Positions 16,289-24,750 of a DNA stretch of 41,078 nt are shown piece after piece. The translations under genes were made by a program, and so were the position numbers. The number at the start of each line of letters is the position of its first letter. Positions within the stretch are counted from its first letter, which is position 1. Source of the DNA: a virus; the IMG/VR virus record IMGVR_UViG_3300046740_000104, positions 1-41,078 of that record; one strand, 5' to 3'. The notes under the pieces are model-generated. The model was not told the DNA's origin and ran no database searches. It saw only the letters and a list, made by a program, of their open reading frames with translations.

Positions 16289-16707
16289 TGCACGCGCCCC
16301 GGGTCCACGTTGAGGTCGATCACGGGGGCATTACGCCCCGCGATCTTGTTGAGGCGCGAAATGAAGTCGCGCTGTTCCTCGCCATATTCCAAACCTTTGG
16401 CCTTGAGAAAACGATACTTGAGCCCGTTCACGGCAAGCCGGGGATCGAACAGGATGATGTCGGTGTCGGCGGTGGGCCGGGACTTCCTGACCTGAAGGCC
16501 CGTGTCGATCAGCCAGTTGCCGTCGCCGAGCTGGTCCCGGTACGGCGGGTCGAGCAGTAACTCGTCCGCAACATTCTGTAACAATGCCGCCATCTGCGCG
16601 ATGTCCTGATCCGTCGTGCCGACAACGTTGGTCACGGGCTGCTGCACGAGACCGATCTCAAGCGATGCATCGGACACGGCATCGACGATGGTGGACAGTC
16701 TCGGCAT
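16285..16707 (-). CDS. Head-tail adaptor (P22 gp4-like)
   Basis: A 140-residue mainly helical protein. It begins RLSTIVDAVSDASLEIGL and contains TDQDIAQMAALLQNVADELLLDPPYRDQL, then a C-terminal segment with FDPRLAVNGLKYRFLKAKGL and AGRNAPVIDLNVDPGRVQ. This pattern (helical domain, DPRL..NGLKYRFL, short tail) is that of podovirus head completion/adaptor proteins that bind under the portal. It sits between the capsid region and the hub gene, matching the P22 order gp5-gp4-gp10. Confidence 0.78.
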   Translation of the reverse strand: MPRLSTIVDAVSDASLEIGLVQQPVTNVVGTTDQDIAQMAALLQNVADELLLDPPYRDQLGDGNWLIDTGLQVRKSRPTADTDIILFDPRLAVNGLKYRFLKAKGLEYGEEQRDFISRLNKIAGRNAPVIDLNVDPGRVQ

Positions 16708-17259
16708 TTATGCAGCCGCCTTCAGCCGGAGGGTTTCGATCAGGGCTTTCTGCGCGGAAATGGTCGCAAGCGCCTCGGTGAATTGCTCTTTCAGCGCATC
16801 GAGCTGGCCTTGCAGATCGCTGACGATGGCCTCGTACTGCCCCGCCTTGCCGTGCAGCTCGATCATCTTGACGGCCCGGTCGGCGATCTCGATGACGTCG
16901 GGCGGCATGGTCTTGAGGGCTTCGGCACGGCGCTTCTTGCTCATGGTCTGCGCCAGTTGCTCGACGGTGAAGATGTCGCGCGCCACGCACATCTGGAAAA
17001 TATGCGGCGGGCAGGCAGGCCAGAGGGCGAGCGGATAGCCGACGATCTCTTTGCGGCCCGCGCACGTCTTCAGGTACATCTCGTAGGGCCCGGGGTGGTC
17101 GACGATGTCGGCTTCCTCGGCCTCGCGCTCGATGGAGAGGTAAGGCGGCCGGTCCATCCGCACACGGGTCGTCTCACGGTACAGCGGCAGCCCGTCGGGG
17201 CCGTTGCCGTCGCGTTCCCAGCCAGTGGTGAAGCGGACGAGGGTCGGGGTATCGGACAT
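16708..17259 (-). CDS. Head-region protein of unknown function
   Basis: A 183-residue protein. The N-terminal half (DTPTLVRFTTGWERDGNGPDGLPLY, cut here; YLSIEREAEEADI) is probably beta-rich. A second half (VEQLAQTMSKKRRAEALKTM; QYEAIVSDLQGQLDALKEQF) is strongly helical and likely a coiled coil. It follows the capsid gene behind a terminator-like hairpin and has a clear AAGGAG ribosome-binding site just upstream of its ATG. A head-completion or linker role is possible but unproven. Confidence 0.65.
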   Translation of the reverse strand: MSDTPTLVRFTTGWERDGNGPDGLPLYRETTRVRMDRPPYLSIEREAEEADIVDHPGPYEMYLKTCAGRKEIVGYPLALWPACPPHIFQMCVARDIFTVEQLAQTMSKKRRAEALKTMPPDVIEIADRAVKMIELHGKAGQYEAIVSDLQGQLDALKEQFTEALATISAQKALIETLRLKAAA

Positions 17260-17285
17260 GGATGCTCCTTCAGGGAGCAGCGGGG

Positions 17286-17324
17286 AAAACGGCGACCGCG
17301 CTCCCCGCAGACGGTCGCCGTTTA
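17286..17324 (-). terminator. Hairpin after the capsid gene
   Basis: A perfect 12-bp inverted repeat (17287-17298 with 17312-17323) lies just past the major capsid stop. On the minus strand it is followed by TTTTCCCC, a short T-run. It probably acts as a partial terminator or mRNA 3'-end stabiliser, giving more capsid mRNA than downstream mRNA. Confidence 0.75.
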
Positions 17325-17328
17325 CAGC

Positions 17329-18282
17329 TCAGGTGCCCGTAGCGGTCAGCCTGCCCTGCATGGATCGGTTGGAGAGCGTCAGCGCCCCCATGAACGCCAT
17401 GTGACGGGTGACGGCATCCATGTCGGGGCTCTGGTCGGGAAGGTCGAGGGCCTCGAAGTTACGTCCCGAGTAGATCTCGAACTTCATGTACTTGGTGTTC
17501 AGGAAGTAGGCTCCGGTGATGCCGGTGGCCGCGCCGTCGAACACCAAAGGTGCGCTCTTGTATTTCAGCGTCTCGAAACCGAGAGATCCCAGTTTGGCAT
17601 CGGCGTAACGCTGGTTCTCCTGAAGGCCGCTCTCGTAGGTGGAATAGATTTCGCCGTCGGCGACGATCAGGTCGGGCTTCTCGGCACCACGAATGAGTTT
17701 CATCCAGAGTGCGTTCATGCCCGCCTTGAGGGCGGGATATTGCAGGCCCGTGGCCCGGGCCACCGCTTGGAACTGGTTCTTCCAGAAGATCCAAGTGCCC
17801 GCGTCGATGCCGCCGATGATGCCCAAGCCGTCAACCGTGACGAAGGCCTTGAGGCCCGCGAAGGATTTGGCAACGGTGCCGTCGCCGTAGACGGCTTTGG
17901 TGATGTTGTTCTTCATGGTGCTCTCGGCGTTGTCGAGCTTGCCCTCCAGAAGATTGAGGATGCGCTCCCGCGAGCGGTTCTTGGCCAGATCGGGGCCCGA
18001 GAGGGTCACGGAGGCCACGGCGTTCGCCGGGTCATAGTGCGCCTCGGAGATGGTGTCTTTGGTGGCTCGCGAGAGCAGTTCGGTCCCGAGGTACCACGCA
18101 AAGGTTTCCTCGGCGTAGGTCAGCGGGCAGGAAATCTGCTTGCCGCCTTCGATGACGCGGACCCGGTTGCCTTCGCGCAGAAGGGCCGTGACCGCATTCG
18201 AGTTGGAGACGTTATCGGCGAACTGCTTGTGGTAGTTGTTGATCGTGGTCGCAACGAGCATGGAGACTGTCGGGTCGGCCAT
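17329..18282 (-). CDS. Major capsid protein
   Basis: A 317-residue major head protein, assigned by size, position after the scaffold gene, and sequence features of podovirus coat proteins: LVATTINNYHKQFADNVSNS at the N-terminus, a VRVIEGGKQISCPLTYAEE strand, and a conserved middle GTVAKSFAGLKAFVTVDG. It has a strong ribosome-binding site (AGGAG, about 8 bases before ATG) and a hairpin behind it, as expected for the most expressed gene. No cleavage site or protease gene is apparent, so maturation probably relies on scaffold release, as in P22. Confidence 0.85.
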   Translation of the reverse strand: MADPTVSMLVATTINNYHKQFADNVSNSNAVTALLREGNRVRVIEGGKQISCPLTYAEETFAWYLGTELLSRATKDTISEAHYDPANAVASVTLSGPDLAKNRSRERILNLLEGKLDNAESTMKNNITKAVYGDGTVAKSFAGLKAFVTVDGLGIIGGIDAGTWIFWKNQFQAVARATGLQYPALKAGMNALWMKLIRGAEKPDLIVADGEIYSTYESGLQENQRYADAKLGSLGFETLKYKSAPLVFDGAATGITGAYFLNTKYMKFEIYSGRNFEALDLPDQSPDMDAVTRHMAFMGALTLSNRSMQGRLTATGT

Positions 18283-18299
18283 ATGGCGCTCCTATGAAG

Positions 18300-19502
18300 T
18301 TAAAATCCAACCTCGTCGGCAGACTGCTCGATGGTGTCCCGAATGCCGCCCCGCGAGGGCCCGTCCGCGCCGTTGGGCCTTGCGACGGGAGTGGTAACCC
18401 CCCGTGTATTGCCCCTTTGCGCGATCCGGGCCTTGGCGATGTCAGTCTGCGACTGCGACCGAAACTGTTCGGCTTGCAGTAGTTGCTTCCTGACTTCCGG
18501 GTGAGCCCAGCAGGCAGCGTCATAGGCCTCGGCCAGATTGCGTTGCGGATTGGCCTTGAAGAAGTCGATGAGGATCGGCAGCACGGCGTCGAAGTGCGGA
18601 CGCAGCGGGCGTCCATCCTTCGACTTTTCGTCCGCGAAGCCGTCGATCCCCTGTCTGGCACTTCTGACACTCCAGTCAGCCCGAGCCTGCTGCTCGATCT
18701 GATCCCTGCGTTGCAACTCGCCCCGGATGGTTGCGAGTTCGTTCGACGTCTTGCCGAGGTGGTCGGCGATGAACTTGACTGCCGGGTCCTTGAGGTCCTC
18801 TTCCGAGAGGTTCATCGGGCCCGGCGGCGGCTGGTTCTGCAAGGCGGAGAAAATGCGCGCTGGGTCCAGCCCCATGCGTTGCGTCAGTCCCACCAGCAGC
18901 TTGAACTTGTCCTGCTGGTCGGGCGAGGTGCCCATCTTGTGCCAAGTCGCCCATTCCTGAATGGCTTGGACCGGATGAACCCCCGCCTGCCGCAACGACG
19001 CCGCGATCTGCGGATCGTTGAAGACCGGCGCAAGCGCCTGCGTGAACTGGACTGCTCCCGCACTCGCCTGTGATTTGCGCGTGAACTCGGCTTCCATTTC
19101 GCCGTGACGCTTCAGCAGGAAGGCTTGGCCCTCTTGAGGAAGTTTGGCGAAGGTCGCCTTGTCTTCCGCGCTCCAGTGCTCGGGGACCTGATTGCTTCGC
19201 GGCGCTGGTGCGCTGGCTGGATCAGTCGGCGGCTTCTGGACTTCAATTTTCGGTTTCGGGGCTGGATCGAGAGGTTCGATTGCTTCACCCGGCTGGGAAC
19301 CGTCTTTGGCAACCCAACGCCCCGACTTATCGCGCGGTCTGTCGTCCGTGGCAAGGGGTTGTTCGGCAGGGGCCTCGTCCGTAGGGCCCGGGCCTTCGGC
19401 GGGGGCCTCGGCCTCGGCGGCGGTTTCGAGATCGTCGTAGGCCTGTTCGGCGATGTCCCTAAGAGAGGGCGGCGCTTCGTTGGTTGGATTGTCGACGGGC
19501 AT
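18300..19502 (-). CDS. Scaffolding protein
   Basis: A 400-residue acidic, helix-rich protein just upstream of the capsid gene, the usual place for a scaffold. The N-terminal 110 residues are Ala/Pro/Glu-rich and probably disordered. The centre is helical (EHWSAEDKATFAKLPQEG; FLLKRHGEMEAEFTRKSQ), a signature I know from phage scaffold-like proteins ("PExWsaeaKa.F..LP"). The basic C-terminal segment (TDIAKARIAQRGNTRGV) could bind the coat protein, as in P22. It would direct procapsid assembly and leave before DNA packaging. Confidence 0.78.
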   Translation of the reverse strand: MPVDNPTNEAPPSLRDIAEQAYDDLETAAEAEAPAEGPGPTDEAPAEQPLATDDRPRDKSGRWVAKDGSQPGEAIEPLDPAPKPKIEVQKPPTDPASAPAPRSNQVPEHWSAEDKATFAKLPQEGQAFLLKRHGEMEAEFTRKSQASAGAVQFTQALAPVFNDPQIAASLRQAGVHPVQAIQEWATWHKMGTSPDQQDKFKLLVGLTQRMGLDPARIFSALQNQPPPGPMNLSEEDLKDPAVKFIADHLGKTSNELATIRGELQRRDQIEQQARADWSVRSARQGIDGFADEKSKDGRPLRPHFDAVLPILIDFFKANPQRNLAEAYDAACWAHPEVRKQLLQAEQFRSQSQTDIAKARIAQRGNTRGVTTPVARPNGADGPSRGGIRDTIEQSADEVGF

Positions 19503-19734
19503 CTTTGGCTCTCCTGAAGGACGCGGGGGTGTCCCGGGGGTCGTAGCTTCCCGAGGCGTGAAGATCTTTGTCGCGCTGGCGATGCGACGAAATGGTGCTG
19601 TCGTTGATAGGAGAGGCGTACGTCTCGAACGACTGCACGGCGGGGGCCGGAAGATCGGAGGCGGCGTGTGTGGACCGCGCCGGGCGATACCTCTTGTCGA
19701 TCAACCGGCCCTCGTAGAGAACATAGACGGGCAT
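19459..19734 (-). CDS. Small conserved phage protein upstream of scaffold
   Basis: A 91-residue protein, missed if only long frames are considered because its frame continues upstream into the neighbour's shadow. It starts at the ATG at 19734, overlapping the previous stop as TGATG. The sequence MPVYVLYEGRLIDKRYRPAR and the later ASPINDSTISSHRQRDKDLH, followed by GSYDPRDTP and RRAKDARRQ, form a conserved pattern in phages, usually next to capsid genes. Function is unknown. It is basic, overlaps the scaffold gene by 44 bases, and may help head assembly. Confidence 0.78.
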   Translation of the reverse strand: MPVYVLYEGRLIDKRYRPARSTHAASDLPAPAVQSFETYASPINDSTISSHRQRDKDLHASGSYDPRDTPASFRRAKDARRQSNQRSAALS

Positions 19735-20006
19735 CAGTCGTCTCCGTGCATCACCGCAGCGGCAGCCCACTGTGTCGCTTCTTCCAGCTTGGTGAAGGCC
19801 AGCGACATGCGGCGGTTGCCGGGGCGAGAGCCTTCGGTGGTGCCGTCGAGTTCGTGAAGCACGAGACGAAAAGCCTTCTCGGCTTCCCTGAGCTTCGTGA
19901 GCCGCGCGGTAACGACGGGCGGCAGCACGAAGCCGGTCCACGGATCGACGGGGACGCCGAGGCCCGGCAGGTGCATCTGGTCGTTCGGTCGAAGGCCTGA
20001 GGTCAT
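19734..20006 (-). CDS. Probable Acb2/Tad1-type cyclic-nucleotide sponge
   Basis: A 90-residue protein with an extended N-terminus (residues 1-30, Pro-rich) and a helical hairpin. Helix 1 is ARLTKLREAEKAFRLVLHEL (34-53). After a short loop comes helix 2, NRRMSLAFTKLEEATQWAAA (64-83). The pattern R..SLA.TKLEEA..WA..A is the hallmark I recognise for the Acb2/Tad1 hairpin family (also T4 Vs.4). Members bind and sequester cyclic oligonucleotides or gcADPR made by CBASS and Thoeris defences. It sits between the IPT/TIG gene (ATGA overlap) and a small head-region gene. Family membership is by motif only; ligand and activity are inferred. Confidence 0.72.
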   Translation of the reverse strand: MTSGLRPNDQMHLPGLGVPVDPWTGFVLPPVVTARLTKLREAEKAFRLVLHELDGTTEGSRPGNRRMSLAFTKLEEATQWAAAAVMHGDD

Positions 20007-20605
20007 GTGTAAATAAAGTTGTCGGCCGCGCCACTGATGGCGCTGGAGCCTTTCGGCGTGGTGACGCGCACGTCGACGGTGCCGACGGCATGCGCGGGCG
20101 TGGTTGCGGTGATGGTGTTGGTGTTCACGACGACGACGGCGGTGGCAGCAGTACCCCCAACCGTCACGCCGGTAGCTCCGGTGAAGCCCGCACCGGAGAT
20201 CGTGATGGCGGTGCCGCCAGCGGCGAGGCCCGTGCCGGGACTGACATTGGTCACGATCGGCGGCGAGGTGGCGTCAGGATAGGGCGCGGAGGGCGCAACA
20301 GGGCCCGTGCGCCCCGCTTGGCCCGCATAGGCTCCGGTGTCGAGGCCGAGATCGTCGAGGATCGGCAGCGCGGGGACCATGGCGGCAGCCTTGGCGGACT
20401 GCGTCTTGGGCGCATAGGGCCCGACGGTGACGCCGGAGACGTCCGTCAGCGAACTGGTCGCGGTGGCGACGTCTTCCTCGTTGCCGGTGGCACCACCCTG
20501 CCAGTCCGCGCCCGACGTGTAGCGCGGCTTGGCCTCGTTGGTGGCGTTGGCGCGTGCCAGCATCGCGGCGGTGATCGGCAGCGGATAGCGGATCATGCCC
20601 ATCAC
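20003..20605 (-). CDS. Head-region protein with C-terminal IPT/TIG Ig-like domain
   Basis: A 200-residue protein. The C-terminal 85 residues form a recognisable IPT/TIG immunoglobulin-like domain (PPIVTNVSPGTGLAAGGTAI, then GAGFTGATGVTVGGTAATAV and a final VGTVDVRVTTPKG strand). The N-terminal half (ITAAMLARANATNEAKPRYT) looks head-associated. Ig-like domains on phage head proteins are usually surface decorations that bind weakly to carbohydrate. It is overlapped by four bases at both ends (ATGA), so it is strongly coupled to its neighbours. Confidence 0.75.
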   Translation of the reverse strand: MMGMIRYPLPITAAMLARANATNEAKPRYTSGADWQGGATGNEEDVATATSSLTDVSGVTVGPYAPKTQSAKAAAMVPALPILDDLGLDTGAYAGQAGRTGPVAPSAPYPDATSPPIVTNVSPGTGLAAGGTAITISGAGFTGATGVTVGGTAATAVVVVNTNTITATTPAHAVGTVDVRVTTPKGSSAISGAADNFIYT

Positions 20606-20883
20606 GCACCGCCTTTCGGGATCGGGTTGCCGAAGGCGTCGGAAGCCGGGGCTTTCTTGACGTCGGGGGCCTTGGCGGCTCGCGCGGGCGGCGTGTCGGA
20701 GGACGGATAGGGATCGGACGCGCCGATGCCCAGATCCTCCATGGTCTCTATCGGAGCCGGTTCTTCGGCAGGGGTGACGGGCCCTACGCCGCTGCCGCCG
20801 GTCGAGGCGTCCTGCTCCTTCTCGGTCAGGTAGTCCTCGGGAGGAAGCGCGTTCGCGGGTGTCGCTGTCGGGGTATCAGCCAT
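20602..20883 (-). CDS. Small Pro-rich head-region protein
   Basis: A 93-residue acidic, Pro/Ala-rich protein, probably disordered (TATPANALPPEDYLTEKEQD; APDVKKAPASDAFGNPIPKG). It lies directly after the portal gene (15-base gap) and overlaps the IPT/TIG gene by four bases. No domain or localisation signal is recognised. A role in head assembly is suggested only by position. Confidence 0.6.
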   Translation of the reverse strand: MADTPTATPANALPPEDYLTEKEQDASTGGSGVGPVTPAEEPAPIETMEDLGIGASDPYPSSDTPPARAAKAPDVKKAPASDAFGNPIPKGGA

Positions 20884-20898
20884 GGCGGTTCTCCTCGG

Positions 20899-23316
20899 TT
20901 ACATCGGCGGTGGACCGCCCATGCCGGGCGGGGGTGGGGCTTGGGTTGGAGCTGGTTTGGGAGGACCCCTACCGTTCTGGCCGCGCGTCGGGGCTGGCGG
21001 GGCCCCGGGCGGGCCCTGACCGGGCGGACCGGGAGGCGGCGGCGGGCGCATCATCGCGCCCGTGGGATCGACCTGCATGTAGGCGTGCAGCATTTCCTGA
21101 TAGCCGTCGATCAGGTCGACGACGCCCCGCGAGTGTCTTACGGGATGCAGAAGCATCTTGGTCATTTCCAAGACGAGATTGATGACCATCGGCGGCGGCA
21201 GCATGCCCGACATGAGAAGCCCCTGACCCGCCTGCATCACGCCGCCGATCACCTGCATGATCTGGGCGTTGGCTTCCTTTTCGGTGGCCTCGTCGGCTTG
21301 GATGGTGCTGTCGGTCTCGATGTTGATGCTGCACATGCGCGAGAAGTCGTTGCGCAGAATATCCATGACGGGCGGCGTGACGTTTTCTCCCGTCATTCTC
21401 GTAAGGGTTTCGGCGTCGAAGTTGCGGGCGATGATGTCGCCCTTCAGCCGCATCAGGTCGCGGACGAAATTGCCGACGGAGTTCTGCACGCCCGCCATGC
21501 GGCCGGAGCCAACCGTGCCCTTCATGCGCTGCGCGGTGGCGGTTTCGTACGGGTTGGTTGCGCCCCTGACGATGTCGCTGATGCCGATGATCTCGTAGAT
21601 GGCGTTCTTCTGCTGGTCCCTCGACATGTAGAGTTCTTTGAGCGCGTTGACCCATTCGAGGATGGGGACGAGCCAGATATGATTTTGAAGGCCACCCGAC
21701 ATAAGATCGACGCCATCCACAGGCAGCAGCTTACCGTCATCAGCCGTAAGGAGGTTTGCGATGTCCTTGTTCGCAGAGTTATAACCTCCCCGGACCTTGA
21801 TTTTAGCCGTAAGGTCGCTGATCCGTCGGGATGTGTCGTCCAGATCGGCGGCGAGGTGCGCGTAGAGGTCATAGAACGCCTTCGGGATCATGGTCTCCGT
21901 GGTGACCACGGCGTAAATCGGTTTCGGAATGGGGTAGAAGCCCTCCAAGCCAAGCACGTCCGGATCGACGCGCAGCGCGCAGCCGCCGCCCTCGCGGATG
22001 ATCCAGAGCACTTCTCGCGTCGATCGGTTCCAGATCTCCCAGACCATGGCTTTCCGGACAACGCTGTCCAGCTTTCCAGAGGCCCGGGTCGCCTGCCCGC
22101 CGCCGACGGGGGACTTCGCCGCGCTTTCTTCGGTCCATTTCAGCAGCTCCGATAGCTTGCCGTCTTTCTGGTAGGATTTCAGTTTCTCGCTGTCGCCGAA
22201 CTCTTCGGTCAGCGCCTTCTCGGCGAACAGATGCCGGAACGCGATCCATTCGACGTCGCCGTGGTTGCGCACGGGGTCGATGAGAATATCCTCCCAGAAG
22301 ACGTATTCGTCGTCCACCGTCTCCCAGATCTTGGCGTCTTTCATCACGGGCTGGCCGGTGCCGGGATGTTGCAGCGGGCCGCCCATGACCGGGTCTTCAA
22401 CAGGTATCTGTTTGAGAACGGGCTTCCAGCGCACGCGGCAGATGCCTCGGCCGGGGAGCAGCATGTCGCGGACGGCGGCTTTCACCGCTTCGTGCGACGC
22501 CTCGTCGGCCACCACGATCTCCAGCGCCTTCTCCATGACGGCAGCGGCTGTCTCGATGTCCTGCTGCGACGGCATGCCCGGCGGCATCGGCGAGGGCTGC
22601 GGCACCGTCTGGGGCCCGACGGGCGGCTGCGGCGGAGGAGGCGGAGCGGCACCAGCATCCATCATATCGCCCCCTCCGGGGGCTGGCGGGCCCCCGCCAA
22701 CGGGCGAAGGAGGCGGAGGCCCTATTCCCGGCGGAGGGGGGCCTGCACCGGGAGGTGGAGGTGGTGGAGGTGGTTGGGGAACGGGGGCCCCGGGCGGAGC
22801 CAACCCCGCTGGAGGGCCTCCGGGGCCCTGCATCGGAGGAGGTTCACCCGGGGGCCCCATCCCCGGAGACGGTGGAAGGCCCGGAGGGCCCATCCCCGGA
22901 GGAGGAGGACCGCCCAGCATCGGCGGCATCGGCGGCATCGCGGATTTCTTCACGAAGCGGCTGCGCACGACCGGGTCGGGCGGCTTGGAATACGCCGCCG
23001 GTAGCATCACTTCGGTGTTGGCGTACAGGATGTTGAAGGTGGAGGACTGGCCCTGTTTGGTGGAGGGCATGAACTTACCGGCACGGGGGCGGGTGATCGG
23101 AATGTCGCCGCGATAGATCTGGACAATCTCGCGGCCTCTTTGACGCCAGTCCTTTTCGGCACGCTCGGCGTCGGCGAGGGCCCGTTCCCAGAAAGACGTA
23201 TCCACGTCCATCGGGTCGGAGGCGGCAACCGGCGGGCGGTCGGGGTTATCGCCCTCGGGGGAGATGGGCGCGACTTGCGGAAGGTCGTCGCCTTTGGTGT
23301 AGGTGCTCTCTGCCAT
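20899..23316 (-). CDS. Portal protein with large Pro/Gly-rich insertion
   Basis: An 805-residue portal, assigned by position directly after the large terminase gene and by podovirus portal features: WERALADAERAEKDWRQRGR at the start, SSTFNILYANTEVMLPA, then ARNFDAETLTRMTGENVTPP near the end. The portal is the dodecameric gate through which DNA is packed. It is oddly long: residues about 127-250 are almost pure Pro/Gly/Met (runs of eight or more Pro), and the last 60 residues are similar. Both are absent from typical portals and are probably disordered. The first interrupts the portal core after residue 126. Confidence 0.88.
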   Translation of the reverse strand: MAESTYTKGDDLPQVAPISPEGDNPDRPPVAASDPMDVDTSFWERALADAERAEKDWRQRGREIVQIYRGDIPITRPRAGKFMPSTKQGQSSTFNILYANTEVMLPAAYSKPPDPVVRSRFVKKSAMPPMPPMLGGPPPPGMGPPGLPPSPGMGPPGEPPPMQGPGGPPAGLAPPGAPVPQPPPPPPPPGAGPPPPGIGPPPPSPVGGGPPAPGGGDMMDAGAAPPPPPQPPVGPQTVPQPSPMPPGMPSQQDIETAAAVMEKALEIVVADEASHEAVKAAVRDMLLPGRGICRVRWKPVLKQIPVEDPVMGGPLQHPGTGQPVMKDAKIWETVDDEYVFWEDILIDPVRNHGDVEWIAFRHLFAEKALTEEFGDSEKLKSYQKDGKLSELLKWTEESAAKSPVGGGQATRASGKLDSVVRKAMVWEIWNRSTREVLWIIREGGGCALRVDPDVLGLEGFYPIPKPIYAVVTTETMIPKAFYDLYAHLAADLDDTSRRISDLTAKIKVRGGYNSANKDIANLLTADDGKLLPVDGVDLMSGGLQNHIWLVPILEWVNALKELYMSRDQQKNAIYEIIGISDIVRGATNPYETATAQRMKGTVGSGRMAGVQNSVGNFVRDLMRLKGDIIARNFDAETLTRMTGENVTPPVMDILRNDFSRMCSINIETDSTIQADEATEKEANAQIMQVIGGVMQAGQGLLMSGMLPPPMVINLVLEMTKMLLHPVRHSRGVVDLIDGYQEMLHAYMQVDPTGAMMRPPPPPGPPGQGPPGAPPAPTRGQNGRGPPKPAPTQAPPPPGMGGPPPM

Positions 23317-23337
23317 GTTCTGGGGCCCTCAGAGCCC

Positions 23338-24750
23338 TCATACACCCAGTTCGTCGAGCTTGAAAGCATTCTTCACCAGAAGGGGATTGAGATCCTCGTC
23401 GCTTTCGACGCGGGCCCCGAAGGGCCTCGACATGCACGCGTATCTGATGTCGTCGACGGCGTGGTCCTCGCCTTCTGTATCAAGATCCTCCATGCGGTTC
23501 TCGTCATGTTGTTGCATCGGCAGCGTGCGGATGCTGTCGCGGCAATGGTCGACGAAGAAGATCATCGGGTCGCCGTCGTCATCGCCACGGAGCCGCCAGC
23601 GGACCTGATCCCAACCACCCATCCGCTTCGGCGTAGAGACACGGCTGTTGTCGGCACGCCGGAAGTAGACGCCGTGTCGTGCAAACGTCTCACCAATGCT
23701 CGGACCCGACACGACCTGAAAAGCGGATGGGTCGAGGATGCCGTAGGCGATGGGCTCGCGAAATCCCTTGCCGTCTGTTTCACGTCTCACAACCTCCTTC
23801 GCAACGGCATCCGCCGGAAGTTTCAAACCTTTGTTGGGGCCCGAGGCTCCGTACCATTCGCGGTATCTTATAATGCTGTTTTTCGGAATGCGGCGCTTGT
23901 CGTGAATGAAATCTTCCTGTGCTACGATCCACCAGCCGAGAGAAAACGGCGAAGCACTTCCCCAGTCCATCGACCTGAACCGCGTCCAGTGCAGCGGCAT
24001 CCTGATCGGAGTTATCACATGACGGGCGGGATCGAACTCGGGGAAGAACGCGCCCTCGATCACGTTCCAGTCGCCTTCGAGCCAAGCACGAACGAGTGCG
24101 GCGCTGCCGGAGGCGCGCAGCCGGTTGATGTAGCCGGGATCGTTGTTGAGAAGCTGCGGATTATCCGAAATCTTCGCGGGGATGAAGATGCGGATCAGGC
24201 CTGTCTCGCTGTCCTTGACTGGCTTATACGCGCCGTTGTCGATCACCCATGATTTTACCCAGTGATGGCCCGGGCCGCCGGGGTTGCAGGTGGCGCGAAA
24301 TTGACAGCGCGCACCGCTGGTGGTCCTCAATGTCGCGAACAGCCTGAAGATACCCGCAGAACTGGCGTACTGTGTCAGCTCCTCCACATAGACGCGCGTC
24401 AGCGACCAGCCCTGATAGTTCATCGCATCGGCATCGCTCTCCAGATAGGCCATGTGAAAAACGGCACCATTGCGGAAACGAAACTGCTTCTCCTTGTCCT
24501 TCCACTCGGCGGCATCCCCGTACATCTGACGGGCGACATCTATGGTGTCCTTGAGATCCTCGCGAGAGCGGCGCAGCATCAAGCCCTTTGCGGCGGGCCC
24601 CCAATCCTCCGCATGGCACCAAAATTCGCCAAGCGAAGCGAAAGATTTCCCGCCGCCCCGGGCACCGCCGTAAACCACAATATCGGCAGGGCACGTCAGA
24701 AAATGGTGCTGGGGCCCGGGCTGGGGCTTGAACCCCGTGATGATCTTCAC
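23338..24750 (-). CDS. terL: Terminase large subunit (TerL)
   Basis: A 470-residue DNA-packaging motor. The ATPase has Walker A GGARGGGKS (28-36), Walker B VYVEE (120-124) and the coupling motif ATCNPGG (153-159). The nuclease has acidic residues D262 (SMDWG), D340 (LDPSAF) and D433/D434 (AVDDIRYA), the usual RNase H-like set. It starts with GTG at 24750, overlapping the small-subunit stop as GTGA. It would cut concatemers and pump DNA through the portal encoded next. I cannot assign the packaging type (headful or otherwise) from sequence alone. Confidence 0.95.
   Translation of the reverse strand: MKIITGFKPQPGPQHHFLTCPADIVVYGGARGGGKSFASLGEFWCHAEDWGPAAKGLMLRRSREDLKDTIDVARQMYGDAAEWKDKEKQFRFRNGAVFHMAYLESDADAMNYQGWSLTRVYVEELTQYASSAGIFRLFATLRTTSGARCQFRATCNPGGPGHHWVKSWVIDNGAYKPVKDSETGLIRIFIPAKISDNPQLLNNDPGYINRLRASGSAALVRAWLEGDWNVIEGAFFPEFDPARHVITPIRMPLHWTRFRSMDWGSASPFSLGWWIVAQEDFIHDKRRIPKNSIIRYREWYGASGPNKGLKLPADAVAKEVVRRETDGKGFREPIAYGILDPSAFQVVSGPSIGETFARHGVYFRRADNSRVSTPKRMGGWDQVRWRLRGDDDGDPMIFFVDHCRDSIRTLPMQQHDENRMEDLDTEGEDHAVDDIRYACMSRPFGARVESDEDLNPLLVKNAFKLDELGV

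Noticed and set aside
16783-18297. 504-codon plus-strand frame
   Set aside because: Antisense to the capsid and neighbouring genes, with no recognisable domain and Arg/Gly/Val-biased composition.
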